From assembly GCF_030249855.1 (NCBI RefSeq), contig NZ_JANURN010000018.1, positions 1 through 6,411 on the forward strand: a DNA stretch of 6,411 bases, written 5' to 3'. Below the pieces are notes generated by a model. It was not told the origin of the DNA and searched no databases. It saw only the letters and a list, made by a program, of their open reading frames with translations. Source of the stretch: Helicobacter_B zhangjianzhongii (GTDB taxonomy: Bacteria; Campylobacterota; Campylobacteria; Campylobacterales; Helicobacteraceae). Every line of letters begins with the position of its first letter. The stretch's first letter is position 1. Below are positions 1 through 6,411 of the stretch, piece by piece. A program made the position numbers and the translations under genes.

Positions 1-204
1 CTCCCCCCATCTCTCCCACATATTTTTCCACTCGCTTCAGTTATATTTAAGTAATGAATTTGTAATATTCTGCTTCCCAAAATTCATAGCATTTAGCTTT
101 CTTATCTCAGCCTTTATCATATGATTATCGTATGGTTTAGATCGTGATATTGTTTAGGTCTTTGTTTTTGGATCTGGGTGTTCTTTTGCTTGGTTTTTAT
201 CTTA
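1..204. other. AT-rich upstream flank, no gene seen
   Basis: This stretch precedes the 16S processing stem. It begins with a pyrimidine-rich run (positions 1-40) and is AT-rich throughout. No open reading frame of useful length and no RNA gene is visible in it. The operon promoter must lie here or just outside the window, because the 5' strand of the 16S precursor stem starts at about 205. A 10-bp palindrome, ATCATATGAT, lies at 116-125. I cannot tell whether it is an operator or chance. Confidence 0.6.
61..133 (+). promoter_or_regulatory. Candidate rRNA promoter region (tandem -10-like hexamers)
   Basis: Two -10-like hexamers can be picked out. TAATAT at 63-68 is preceded by TG (a TGTAATAT context). 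TATGAT at 120-125 would start transcription near 132. Neither has a convincing TTGACA-like -35. Helicobacter housekeeping promoters often lack a conserved -35 and rely on AT-rich periodic sequence, which this region has. The placement is right because both lie upstream of the processing stem at 205. The assignment is inference; only transcript start mapping would settle it. Confidence 0.3.
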
Positions 205-270
205 CCTTAGATAAGAATTGGCAGTGATCTTTGACATCTAAGCAAGAAGATTTAAGGAATCTGCAAAGGC
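205..270 (+). other. 16S precursor processing stem, 5' strand
   Basis: This segment pairs with 2353-2410 downstream of 16S. Paired blocks are: 205-210 with 2405-2410; 220-223 with 2400-2403; 227-236 with 2388-2397; 238-248 with 2376-2386; 251-254 with 2370-2373; and 261-270 with 2353-2362. There are a few G-U pairs and small internal loops between blocks. This is the classical long-range helix that loops out 16S and is cut by RNase III to release pre-16S. About 310 nt of leader remain inside the stem, so the sense/antisense array at 478-595 would stay attached to pre-16S after that first cut. Confidence 0.85.
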
Positions 271-285
271 ATTTTTGCTTTTTTT

Positions 286-320
286 AGATTTAGACTTAAA
301 TCTCTTTTGACTAAACATTG
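286..320 (+). promoter_or_regulatory. Leader hairpin plus boxA-like (nut-like) element
   Basis: A perfect 7-bp hairpin, AGATTTA/TAAATCT with loop GACT, spans 286-303. It is followed directly by CTTTTGACTAAACATTG (304-320), which partly resembles a boxA core preceded by CTCTTT (302-307). A hairpin just before boxA is the boxB-boxA order of rrn antitermination sites, where NusB-NusE (S10) and associated factors load. A second hairpin-boxA pair sits before 23S at 2657-2687, which supports the reading. The boxA match here is weak. Confidence 0.35.
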
Positions 321-477
321 TTTATGTTATACAACTTCGACTATGTCTTGTTTCTAGACTATTTATTATGTTTAGAAGCTAGAGTAAGTCTTTGTGATTT
401 ATAAAGAGATTGGGACAAATTTTTCCATATCTGCTAGCGTTTGGGTAGCTATTAAGCGATCTAATGCGGTGCGGATA
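321..477 (+). other. 16S leader RNA, central part
   Basis: This is transcribed leader between the nut-like element and the first copy of the 16S 5'-end repeat. It contains an 8-bp hairpin, TTCTAGAC (352-359) with GTTTAGAA (370-377), including one G-U pair. I see no gene here. A short open frame from 394 runs into the mature 16S sequence and is not credible as a protein. Confidence 0.5.
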
Positions 478-494
478 TTTTTATGGAGAGTTTG
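478..494 (+). repeat. Extra copy 1 of the 16S 5'-end sequence
   Basis: TTTTTATGGAGAGTTTG is identical to 579-595, which contains the mature 16S 5' terminus. It lies 101 nt upstream of the true end. It is the first of three copies spaced 50 and 51 nt apart. Its ATGGAGAGTTTG part (483-494) can pair with 517-528 at 11 of 12 positions. Confidence 0.9.
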
Positions 495-516
495 CAGTCA
501 TCATTTATTGTTGGCT

Positions 517-528
517 CAAACTCCCCAT
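517..528 (+). repeat. Antisense segment A1 to the 16S 5' end
   Basis: CAAACTCCCCAT is complementary at 11 of 12 positions to ATGGAGAGTTTG. It can form a tight hairpin with copy 2 (533-544, 4-nt loop) or a wider one with copy 1 (483-494, 22-nt loop). These two pairings are mutually exclusive. Confidence 0.8.
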
Positions 529-544
529 TTTTATGGAGAGTTTG
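528..544 (+). repeat. Extra copy 2 of the 16S 5'-end sequence
   Basis: This is a second exact copy of TTTTTATGGAGAGTTTG. Copies 1 and 2 also share the following C, whereas the true 16S start continues with ATCCTGG. It can pair with A1 upstream (517-528) or A2 downstream (566-578). Confidence 0.9.
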
Positions 545-565
545 CTACTATTGATTTGATAGATA

Positions 566-578
566 CAAACTTCCATAA
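566..578 (+). repeat. Antisense segment A2 to the 16S 5' end
   Basis: CAAACTTCCATAA pairs over 13 bp with TTATGGA+AGTTTG, leaving one bulged G. The partner can be copy 2 (531-544) or the mature 16S 5' end (582-595, with a 3-nt loop at 579-581). In the second case the 16S terminus is buried in a leader hairpin that competes with 16S helix 1. Confidence 0.8.
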
Positions 579-585
579 TTTTTAT

Positions 586-626
<41 letters not shown>

Positions 627-777
627 CCTAATACATGCAAGTCGAACGATGAAGCTTCTAGCTTGCTAGAAGTGGATTAGTGGCGCACGGGTGAGTAATG
701 CATAGGTTATGTGCCCTTTAGTCTGGGATAGCCACTGGAAACGGTGATTAATACTGGATACTCCCTACGGGGGAAAG

Positions 778-1015
778 TAGCACTCAATAAAGAATTCTCT
801 TGTAATCTAACTAGAATCCACTTTTGCCATAGAGGTCTGTAATGGATTGAAATCTATGAGAAAGTGTAAATTCTAAGATTTTGAGAGTATTTTTGTAGTT
901 TTCAAGCACAATGCGAAGGAGTTGCCTTAAGCGGTAATGACTGAAGCATTGTGTGTAGAATCCGCAAAAATACTCCAAAAGCTGAATTTAAGATGAATTT
1001 TTTATTGAGTGCTCT
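778..1015 (+). other. Intervening sequence (IVS) in 16S, V2/helix 10 region
   Basis: The normal Helicobacter path GGGGGAAAG...CGCTAAAGGATCAG is broken here by about 238 nt. The insert is closed by a 19-bp stem, 779-797 with 995-1013, uninterrupted apart from one G-U pair. Inside, 885-895 pairs with 965-975 (11 bp), flanked by 879-883 with 976-980. A distal arm pairs 907-914 with 946-953. A second arm pairs parts of 812-833 with 853-875. No reading frame of note is present. IVSs at this site are known in some Helicobacter species and Campylobacter helveticus, where the stem is cut and 16S is fragmented. Removal here is inferred. It carries CTAGAATCCACTTTT (811-825), a motif repeated in the 23S-5S spacer. 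Confidence 0.9.
811..825 (+). repeat. Dispersed repeat motif copy inside the 16S IVS
   Basis: CTAGAATCCACTTTT is identical to the left arm of the palindrome at 6102-6116. Here it forms one side of an imperfect hairpin whose other side (861-875) contains AAAGTG and ATTCTA. A diverged partial copy, TAGAATCCGC, lies near 956-965. Confidence 0.85.
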
Positions 1016-1036
1016 CGCTAAAGGATCAGCCTATGT

Positions 1037-1074
<38 letters not shown>

Positions 1075-1269
1075 TATGACGGGTATCCGGCCTGAGAGGG
1101 TGATCGGACACACTGGAACTGAGACACGGTCCAGACTCCTACGGGAGGCAGCAGTAGGGAATATTGCTCAATGGGGGAAACCCTGAAGCAGCAACGCCGC
1201 GTGGAGGATGAAGGTTTTAGGATTGTAAACTCCTTTTGTAAGAGAAGATTATGACGGTATCTTACGAAT

Positions 1270-1326
<57 letters not shown>

Positions 1327-1534
1327 TCGGAATCACTGGGCGTAAAGAGCGCGTAGGCGGGAAAGTAAGTCAGATGTGAAATCCTGTAGCTTAACTACAG
1401 AACTGCATTTGAAACTACTTTTCTAGAGTATGGGAGAGGTAGGTGGAATTCTTGGTGTAGGGGTAAAATCCGTAGAGATCAAGAGGAATACTCATTGCGA
1501 AGGCGACCTGCTGGAACATTACTGACGCTGATGC

Positions 1535-1583
<49 letters not shown>

Positions 1584-1693
1584 CTAAACGATGAATGCTA
1601 GTTGTTGCCCTGCTTGTCAGGGCAGTAATGCAGCTAACGCATTAAGCATTCCGCCTGGGGAGTACGGTCGCAAGATTAAAACTCAAAGGAATA

Positions 1694-1738
<45 letters not shown>

Positions 1739-1833
1739 ATACGCGAAGAACCTTACCTAGGCTTGACATTGATAGAATCCGCTAGAGATAGTGGAGTGTC
1801 TAGCTTGCTAGACCTTGAAAACAGGTGCTGCAC

Positions 1834-1893
<60 letters not shown>

Positions 1894-2312
1894 GTCCTTA
1901 GTTGCTAGCAGTTCGGCTGAGCACTCTAAGGAGACTGCCTTCGTAAGGAGGAGGAAGGTGAGGACGACGTCAAGTCATCATGGCCCTTACGCCTAGGGCT
2001 ACACACGTGCTACAATGGGGCATACAATGAGACGCAATACCGCGAGGTGGAGCAAATCTCTAAAATGTCTCTCAGTTCGGATTGTAGTCTGCAACTCGAC
2101 TACATAAAGCTGGAATCGCTAGTAATCGTGAATCAGCAATGTCACGGTGAATACGTTCCCGGGTCTTGTACTCACCGCCCGTCACACCATGGGAGTTGTA
2201 TTCGCCTTAAGTCGGGATACTAAATTGGTTACCGCCCACGGCGGATGCAGCGACTGGGGTGAAGTCGTAACAAGGTAACCGTAGGTGAACCTGCGGTTGG
2301 ATCACCTCCTTT

Positions 2313-2415
2313 CTAGAGATATGATAGGTAGATTTGTTTCTATCCTATCCACGCTTTTGCAGTAGTATGTAAAGATTCTTGCTTAGTTGTCAGAGATTAT
2401 GCCACTAAGGTTTAT
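2313..2415 (+). other. 16S trailer with 3' strand of the 16S processing stem
   Basis: This is the spacer between 16S and tRNA-Ile. A local hairpin, GATAGGTAGA (2323-2332) with TCTATCCTATC (2339-2349) and one bulge, follows the 16S 3' end. Segment 2353-2410 then pairs with leader 205-270 to form the RNase III-type stem. The base of that stem ends five nucleotides before tRNA-Ile, so RNase III and RNase P act very close together on this precursor. Confidence 0.85.
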
Positions 2416-2492
<77 letters not shown>

Positions 2493-2496
2493 TTGT

Positions 2497-2572
2497 GGGG
2501 AATTAGCTCAGCTGGGAGAGCGCCTGCTTTGCACGCAGGAGGTCAGCGGTTCGATCCCGCTATTCTCCACCA
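2497..2572 (+). tRNA. tRNA-Ala (TGC)
   Basis: This is a complete cloverleaf. The acceptor stem GGGGAAT pairs with ATTCTCC (2562-2568) with one G-U pair. Discriminator A2569 and an encoded CCA (2570-2572) follow. The anticodon stem 2523-2527/2535-2539 encloses loop TTTGCAC with anticodon TGC at 2530-2532. The T-arm reads GGTTCGATCCC. The Ile-Ala order is that of many bacterial rrn operons. Confidence 0.98.
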
Positions 2573-2656
2573 TCAAAGATAGACTAGCTTTGTATTTTTA
2601 AGCTTTATATTTTTAGTGAAGGTTTAATGAGAGTTCTAGTGTTTTTAGGATTCTTA
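2573..2656 (+). other. Spacer between tRNA-Ala and the 23S nut-like site
   Basis: This is an AT-rich transcribed spacer. A 5-bp hairpin CAAAG/CTTTG (2574-2592) directly follows the tRNA. Nothing else recognisable is present. Confidence 0.5.
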
Positions 2657-2687
2657 TTAGACTTTTGTCTAAGCGTTATTTAACAAT
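2657..2687 (+). promoter_or_regulatory. Spacer boxB-boxA-like antitermination element
   Basis: A perfect 6-bp hairpin, TTAGAC/GTCTAA with a TTTT loop, occupies 2657-2672. GTTATTTAACAAT follows at 2675-2687. It matches the E. coli rrn boxA region GCTCTTTAACAAT at 11 of 13 positions. The placement, between tRNA and 23S and upstream of the 23S processing stem, is where spacer boxA sites sit in other bacteria. The likely role is to keep Nus-modified RNA polymerase resistant to Rho through the long 23S gene. Confidence 0.45.
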
Positions 2688-2692
2688 TCATT

Positions 2693-2779
2693 GTCAATAG
2701 CCTAGATAGTAAATACTACGATACATTCGTCTTAGAGAATGATGGCAACATACATTCAATAAGGCAGTGTCTTTAGAAT
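2693..2779 (+). other. 23S precursor processing stem, 5' strand
   Basis: There are two paired blocks. Positions 2693-2716 pair with 5923-5944, with a 2-nt bulge and a G-U. Positions 2749-2779 pair with 5890-5921 at all but one bulged base, with one G-U. Together they make a stem of about 53 bp that brings the 23S ends together for RNase III cleavage. Between the blocks, on this strand only, is a 32-nt side segment (2717-2748) with a small ACGA/TCGT hairpin at 2718-2730. Confidence 0.9.
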
Positions 2780-2793
2780 ACATATGCACTACC

Positions 2794-2841
2794 AAAAGCT
2801 GAAACTAAGAGCAAAGGCTTAGTTTCTATACATAAGCTTTT
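2794..2841 (+). other. Hairpin at the 23S 5' end, competing with 23S helix 1
   Basis: The inner stem GAAACTAAG (2801-2809) pairs perfectly with CTTAGTTTC (2818-2826) around an 8-nt loop. An outer stem AAAAGCT (2794-2800) can pair with AGCTTTT (2835-2841), which lies inside mature 23S. The outer pairing excludes the helix formed by the two 23S ends (2830-2837 with 5875-5882). It may be a transient precursor fold. Confidence 0.6.
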
Positions 2842-3287
2842 AAGGGCAAATGGTGGATGCCTTGGAAGAGAGAGGCGATGAAGGACGCGCTAGACTGCGA
2901 TAAGCTACGGGGAGCTGTCAAGAGGCTTTGATCCGTAGATTTCCGAATGGGGCAACCCAATGCGTAGCGATGCGCATTACCTATATGGAGCGAACCTAGC
3001 GAAGTGAAACATCTCAGTAGCTAGAGGAAAAGAAATCAACAGAGATTCTCCTAGTAGCGGCGAGCGAACGGGGAACAGGGCAAACCAGTAGCTTGCTACT
3101 GGGGTTTAGGACTGCAATATCCACTACAACAATCTAGCAGAAGTATTTGGAAAACTACATCATAGAGGGTGATAGTCCCGTATGCGAAAGGTTGTTGTTA
3201 GGTAGCAGGATCCAGAGTAGGTCAGGACACGAGAAATCCGGACTGAAGATGGGGAGACCACTCTCCAACCCTAAATACTACTCTCTT

Positions 3288-3330
<43 letters not shown>

Positions 3331-3389
3331 GCAGTGAGCGGAGTGAAATAGAACCTGAAACCATTTGCCTACAATCATTCAGAGCCCTA

Positions 3390-3573
3390 TTGTGGGTCTC
3401 ATTAAGGAATTAAAGGGAATACCAAGAAATTCTAGCATTGTGAGCAAGATTTGTGGGTTGTGCAGAAAAAATCGCGGAGACTAGACTTAAGGTCTGTCGC
3501 ACAAGATTTTTTCAAACTCCCGCAAATCTTGCCACAAGGCGAATTTAGCCTAATTTCTTAGTGAGGCTCACAA
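3390..3573 (+). other. Intervening sequence (IVS) in 23S helix 25
   Basis: The short helix 25 expected between GAGCCCT and AGGGTGATGGAC is replaced by about 184 nt. A 23-bp stem, 3390-3412 with 3551-3573, has no mismatch and uses four G-U pairs. Further in, 3427-3432 pairs with 3541-3546, and 3438-3442 with 3533-3537. Positions 3444-3457 pair with 3519-3532 (14 bp, one G-U). The tip has competing stems: 3465-3473 with 3505-3513, or 3458-3463 with 3499-3504. Helix 25 IVSs are known in several Helicobacter and Campylobacter species, where RNase III-type cutting leaves 23S in two pieces. No protein is encoded in it. Confidence 0.9.
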
Positions 3574-4073
3574 GGGTGATGGACTGCCTTTTGCATAATG
3601 ATCCTGCGAGTTGTGGTATCTGGCAAGGTTAAGCAAACGCGTAGCCGTAGCGAAAGCGAGTCTGAAAGGGCGATTTAGTCAGATGCTGCAGACCCGAAGC
3701 CAAGTGATCTATCCATGGCCAAGTTGAAGTAAGTGTAACAACTTATGGAGGACTGAACTCGTACCCATTGAAACGGGTTGGGATGAGCTGTGGATAGGGG
3801 TGAAAGGCCAAACAAACTTGGTGATAGCTGGTTCTCTTCGAAATATATTTAGGTATAGCCTCAAGTAATAGCAATAGGGGGTAGAGCTCTGATTGGGCTA
3901 GGGCTGCTCACCGCGGTACCAACCCCTGTCAAACTTCGAATACCTATTGCCGTATCTTGGGAGTCAGGCGGTGGGTGATAAAATCAATCGTCTAAAGGGG
4001 AACAACCCAGACTACCAACTAAGGTCCCAAAGTTCTATTCTAAGTGGAAAATGATGTGGAGTTACTCAGACAA

Positions 4074-4104
<31 letters not shown>

Positions 4105-4893
4105 TAAAGAAAGCGTAACAGCTCACTGGTCTAGTGATTCTGCGCAGAAAATATAACGGGGCTAAGATAGACACCGAAGTTGTAGATTGCACTTTGTGCA
4201 GTGGTAGAAGAGCGTTCGTATCAGCGTTGAAGGTATACCGGTAAGGAGTGCTGGAGCGATGCGAAGTGAGCATGCAGGAATGAGTAGCGATAAAAGTGGT
4301 GAGAATCCACTTCGCCGAAAGTCTAAGGTTTCCTACGCGATGCTCGTCATCGTAGGGTTAGTCGGGTCCTAAGACAAGTCAGAAATGGGTAGTCGATGGA
4401 AAATAGGTTAATATTCCTATACCAATATAAGTGTGCGATGGAAGGACGCATAGGGTTAGGTGAGCCAACGGATGGAAGTGTTGGTCGAAGAGCGTAGATT
4501 GGGGGATAGGCAAATCCGCCCCTGTATTCGAAACTTGACAGGCTCTTTGAAGTCTTCGGATGGAAGAGAGAATCACTGATACCGTCGTGCCAAGAAAAGT
4601 TTCTAAGTTTAGCTTATATTGCCCGTACCGCAAACCGACACAGGTAGATGAGATGAGTATTCTAAGGCGCGTGAAAGAACTCTGGTTAAGGAACTCTGCA
4701 AACTAGCACCGTAAGTTCGCGATAAGGTGTGCCTACGCAAGTAGGTCTCAGCAAAGAGTCCCTCCCGACTGTTTACCAAAAACACAGCACTTTGCAAACT
4801 CGTAAGAGGAAGTATAAGGTGTGACGCCTGCCCGGTGCTCGAAGGTTAAGAGGATTCGTTAGCAGCAATGCGAAGCGTTGAATTGAAGCCCGA

Positions 4894-4946
<53 letters not shown>

Positions 4947-5054
4947 TTAAATACCGACCTGCATGAATGGCGTAACGAGATGGGAGCTGTCTCAACCAGG
5001 GATTCAGTGAAATTGTAGTGGAGGTGAAAATTCCTCCTACCCGCGGCAAGACGG

Positions 5055-5055
5055 G
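5055..5055 (+). other. G at E. coli 23S position 2058 (H. pylori A2142G equivalent)
   Basis: The local sequence is GCAAGACGGGAAGACCCCG (5046-5064). The near-universal bacterial form is GCAAGACGGAAAGACCCCG. The changed base aligns to A2058 of E. coli, A2142 of H. pylori. A2058 is the central contact of macrolides in the peptide exit tunnel; A to G there gives high-level clarithromycin and erythromycin resistance in Helicobacter. Neighbouring A2059 (5056) and A2451 (5448) are unchanged. Confidence 0.9.
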
Positions 5056-5233
5056 AAGACCCCGTGGACCTTTACTACAGCTTGGCACTGCCGATGGGAG
5101 CATTATGCGCAGGATAGGTGGGAGGCTTTGAAGTCTTCACTCTGGTGGAGATGGAGCCATCCTTGAGATACCACCCTTAATGTTTCTGTCTGCTAACTGG
5201 CTAGAGTTATCCTCTAGCAGGACAATGTCTGGT

Positions 5234-5265
<32 letters not shown>

Positions 5266-5470
5266 AAGTAACGGAGGCTTGCAAAGGTTGGCTCATTGCG
5301 GTTGGAAATCGCAAGTAGAGTGTAATGGCATAAGCCAGCCTGACTGTAAGACAAACAAGTCGAGCAGAGACGAAAGTCGGTCATAGTGATCCGGTGATTC
5401 TGTGTGGAAGGGTCATCGCTCAAAGGATAAAAGGTACCCCGGGGATAACAGGCTGATCTCCCCCAAGAGC

Positions 5471-5526
<56 letters not shown>

Positions 5527-5527
5527 G

Positions 5528-5613
<86 letters not shown>

Positions 5614-5642
5614 TGCCGTGGGCGTAGGAAAGTTGAGGAGAG

Positions 5643-5673
<31 letters not shown>

Positions 5674-5733
5674 ACGCCACTGGTGTAAGAGTTGTTCTGC
5701 CAAGAGCATCGCTCTGTAGCTACGCGTGGATGT

Positions 5734-5765
<32 letters not shown>

Positions 5766-5882
5766 AACTCCAAGATGAACTTTCCCTGAAGGTCGCAGCA
5801 AGACTAGCTGCTTGATAGGGTAGATGTGTAAGCATAGTAATATGTTCAGCTGACTACTACTAATAGACCGTTTGGCTTATGT

Positions 5883-5944
5883 TTATATGATTCTAAGAGA
5901 CACTGCCTTATTGAGTGTATGGGTATTTATTATAGGCTATTGAC
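5883..5944 (+). other. 23S trailer: 3' strand of the 23S processing stem
   Basis: Positions 5890-5921 pair with 2749-2779, and 5923-5944 pair with 2693-2716. The two blocks are contiguous on this side. The segment follows the mature 23S end by only seven nucleotides. Confidence 0.9.
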
Positions 5945-6035
5945 TTTGACTCCCTTAGGAAAATGGAAATAAGGACAATCGCAAGTGTAATATACGCGCT
6001 GATTTAGTGATGAGGCATAATGCTAGGCGATGTGC
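5945..6035 (+). other. 23S-5S spacer, unique part
   Basis: This is transcribed spacer between the 23S processing stem and the palindromes. No gene, clear hairpin or recognisable motif is seen. Confidence 0.5.
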
Positions 6036-6064
6036 AAAAAGTGGATTCTAGCCTAGAATCCACT
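6036..6064 (+). repeat. Palindrome 1 of the AAAGTGGATTCTAG family
   Basis: AAAAAGTGGATTCTAG (6036-6051) is followed, after one C, by CTAGAATCCACT (6053-6064). The 12-nt arms 6040-6051 and 6053-6064 are perfect complements, so the RNA can form a hairpin with a small loop. Confidence 0.95.
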
Positions 6065-6101
6065 AGAGCCATTAGGACTAGTATTGCTAAGAGTCTCCGC
6101 C

Positions 6102-6132
6102 CTAGAATCCACTTTTTAAAAGTGGATTCTAG
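6102..6132 (+). repeat. Palindrome 2 of the AAAGTGGATTCTAG family
   Basis: CTAGAATCCACTTTT (6102-6116) and AAAAGTGGATTCTAG (6118-6132) are perfect 15-nt inverted repeats around one T. The arms are in the opposite order to palindrome 1. The left arm is identical to 811-825 in the 16S IVS. As RNA this is a strong stem-loop upstream of 5S, where H. pylori has an atypical RNase III-cut stem-loop; equivalence is inference. Confidence 0.95.
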
Positions 6133-6151
6133 CAAGATGTCCAGAGTGTCT

Positions 6152-6175
6152 AAAGTGGATTCTACTCACTAGTGA
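6152..6175 (+). repeat. Half-site of the same family plus a small palindrome
   Basis: AAAGTGGATTCTA (6152-6164) is a lone arm without a facing partner. The 10-bp palindrome TCACTAGTGA (6166-6175) follows it, replacing the expected second arm. Confidence 0.8.
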
Positions 6176-6185
6176 TATTGTCTTT

Positions 6186-6322
6186 ATTTCCCTTTTCCTT
6201 GTGTTTATAGAGAGAAGGCAACACCCAGCTCCATTCCGAACCTGGCAGTTAAGCTTCTCTTCGCCGATGATACTGCATCTTTCAGGTGTGGGAATGTAGG
6301 TCGATGCAGGGATAAGGGAGAT
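6186..6322 (+). other. Outer processing stem around 5S
   Basis: ATTTCCCTT (6186-6194) pairs with AAGGGAGAT (6314-6322), with one G-U. This extends the 5S terminal helix by nine base pairs beyond the mature ends. It is followed by a T-rich run, TCTTCTTTTGACTTCTTG. It could guide trimming of pre-5S (RNase E/J-type or RNase III) and perhaps act as part of a terminator, though the stem encloses all of 5S. Confidence 0.6.
6197..6311 (+). rRNA. rrf: 5S ribosomal RNA
   Basis: This is the small RNA of the large-subunit central protuberance, bound by L5, L18 and L25-type proteins. The terminal helix CCTTGTGTT (6197-6205) pairs with GATGCAGGG (6303-6311) over 9 bp with several G-U pairs. Characteristic internal sequences are seen: CTCCATTCCGAAC (6230-6242), CAGTTAAGCTTCTC (6246-6259), CGCCGATGATACTGC (6262-6276) and GTAGGTCG (6297-6304). 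Length is about 115 nt, slightly shorter than the E. coli form and usual for Campylobacterota. It is the last gene of the operon, about 315 nt after 23S. The ends are good to about two bases. Confidence 0.93.
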
Positions 6323-6411
6323 TCTTCTTTTGACTTCTTGTGTTTTACTTATTGTTTTTGCTTAGTGTTAGGATAGCTCTTATTACTCATTATATTTTTA
6401 GTTTGTTGGTG
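6323..6411 (+). other. T-rich 3' flank, terminator not resolved
   Basis: The operon should terminate here, but I see no compact GC-rich stem followed by a U-run. T-tracts occur near 6325-6360. Termination may use the 5S outer stem with the downstream T-rich sequence, a Rho-type mechanism, or a site beyond the window. No gene is visible. Confidence 0.5.

Noticed and set aside
232..254. TTGACA at 232-237, resembling a -35 box
   Set aside because: No -10 hexamer follows at 16-18 nt, and the bases are accounted for by pairing in the 16S processing stem.
2184..2184. Possible aminoglycoside resistance change at 16S A1408
   Set aside because: The base is A in an unaltered GTCACACC context.

Overview
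The window is one complete ribosomal RNA operon on the + strand, in the order leader, 16S rRNA, tRNA-Ile(GAT), tRNA-Ala(TGC), 23S rRNA, 5S rRNA. I see no protein-coding gene. The rRNA sequence reads as Helicobacter (Campylobacterota): the 16S gene carries the TTATGGAGAGTTTGATCCTG start, the GGAATAGACGGGGACCC block and the short V1 hairpin typical of that genus. An enterohepatic species is likely because both large rRNA genes are interrupted by intervening sequences (IVS). I cannot name the species. Unlike H. pylori, where 16S is separated from 23S-5S, this operon is linked in the classical way.

Layout: 1-204 is an AT-rich flank with candidate promoter elements. At 205-580 lies a long 16S leader. 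It holds the 5' strand of the 16S processing stem (partner 2353-2410), a hairpin-boxA (nut-like) element, and an unusual alternating array in which the first 17 nt of the 16S region occur three times at ~50-nt spacing, with near-complementary segments between them. 16S is 581-2312 with a 238-nt IVS at 778-1015. The 16S trailer, tRNA-Ile (2416-2492) and tRNA-Ala (2497-2572) follow. The 2573-2829 spacer has a second nut-like element and the 5' half of a long 23S processing stem (partner 5890-5944). 23S is 2830-5882 with a 184-nt IVS at 3390-3573 in the helix 25 region. The 23S-5S spacer carries perfect palindromes built on AAAGTGGATTCTAG, a motif also present in the 16S IVS. 5S is 6197-6311, followed by an AT-rich flank without an obvious compact terminator.

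Functionally, one transcript would fold into two large RNase III-type stems plus a stem around 5S. The two IVS stems are further RNase III-type targets, so mature rRNA probably exists as two 16S and two 23S fragments. The 23S gene has G where nearly all bacteria have A at E. coli position 2058 (H. pylori A2142), which is the classic high-level macrolide resistance change.

The most unusual observations are the sense/antisense array of the 16S 5' end in the leader, the G2058 base, and the dispersed palindrome family that links the 16S IVS to the 23S-5S spacer.
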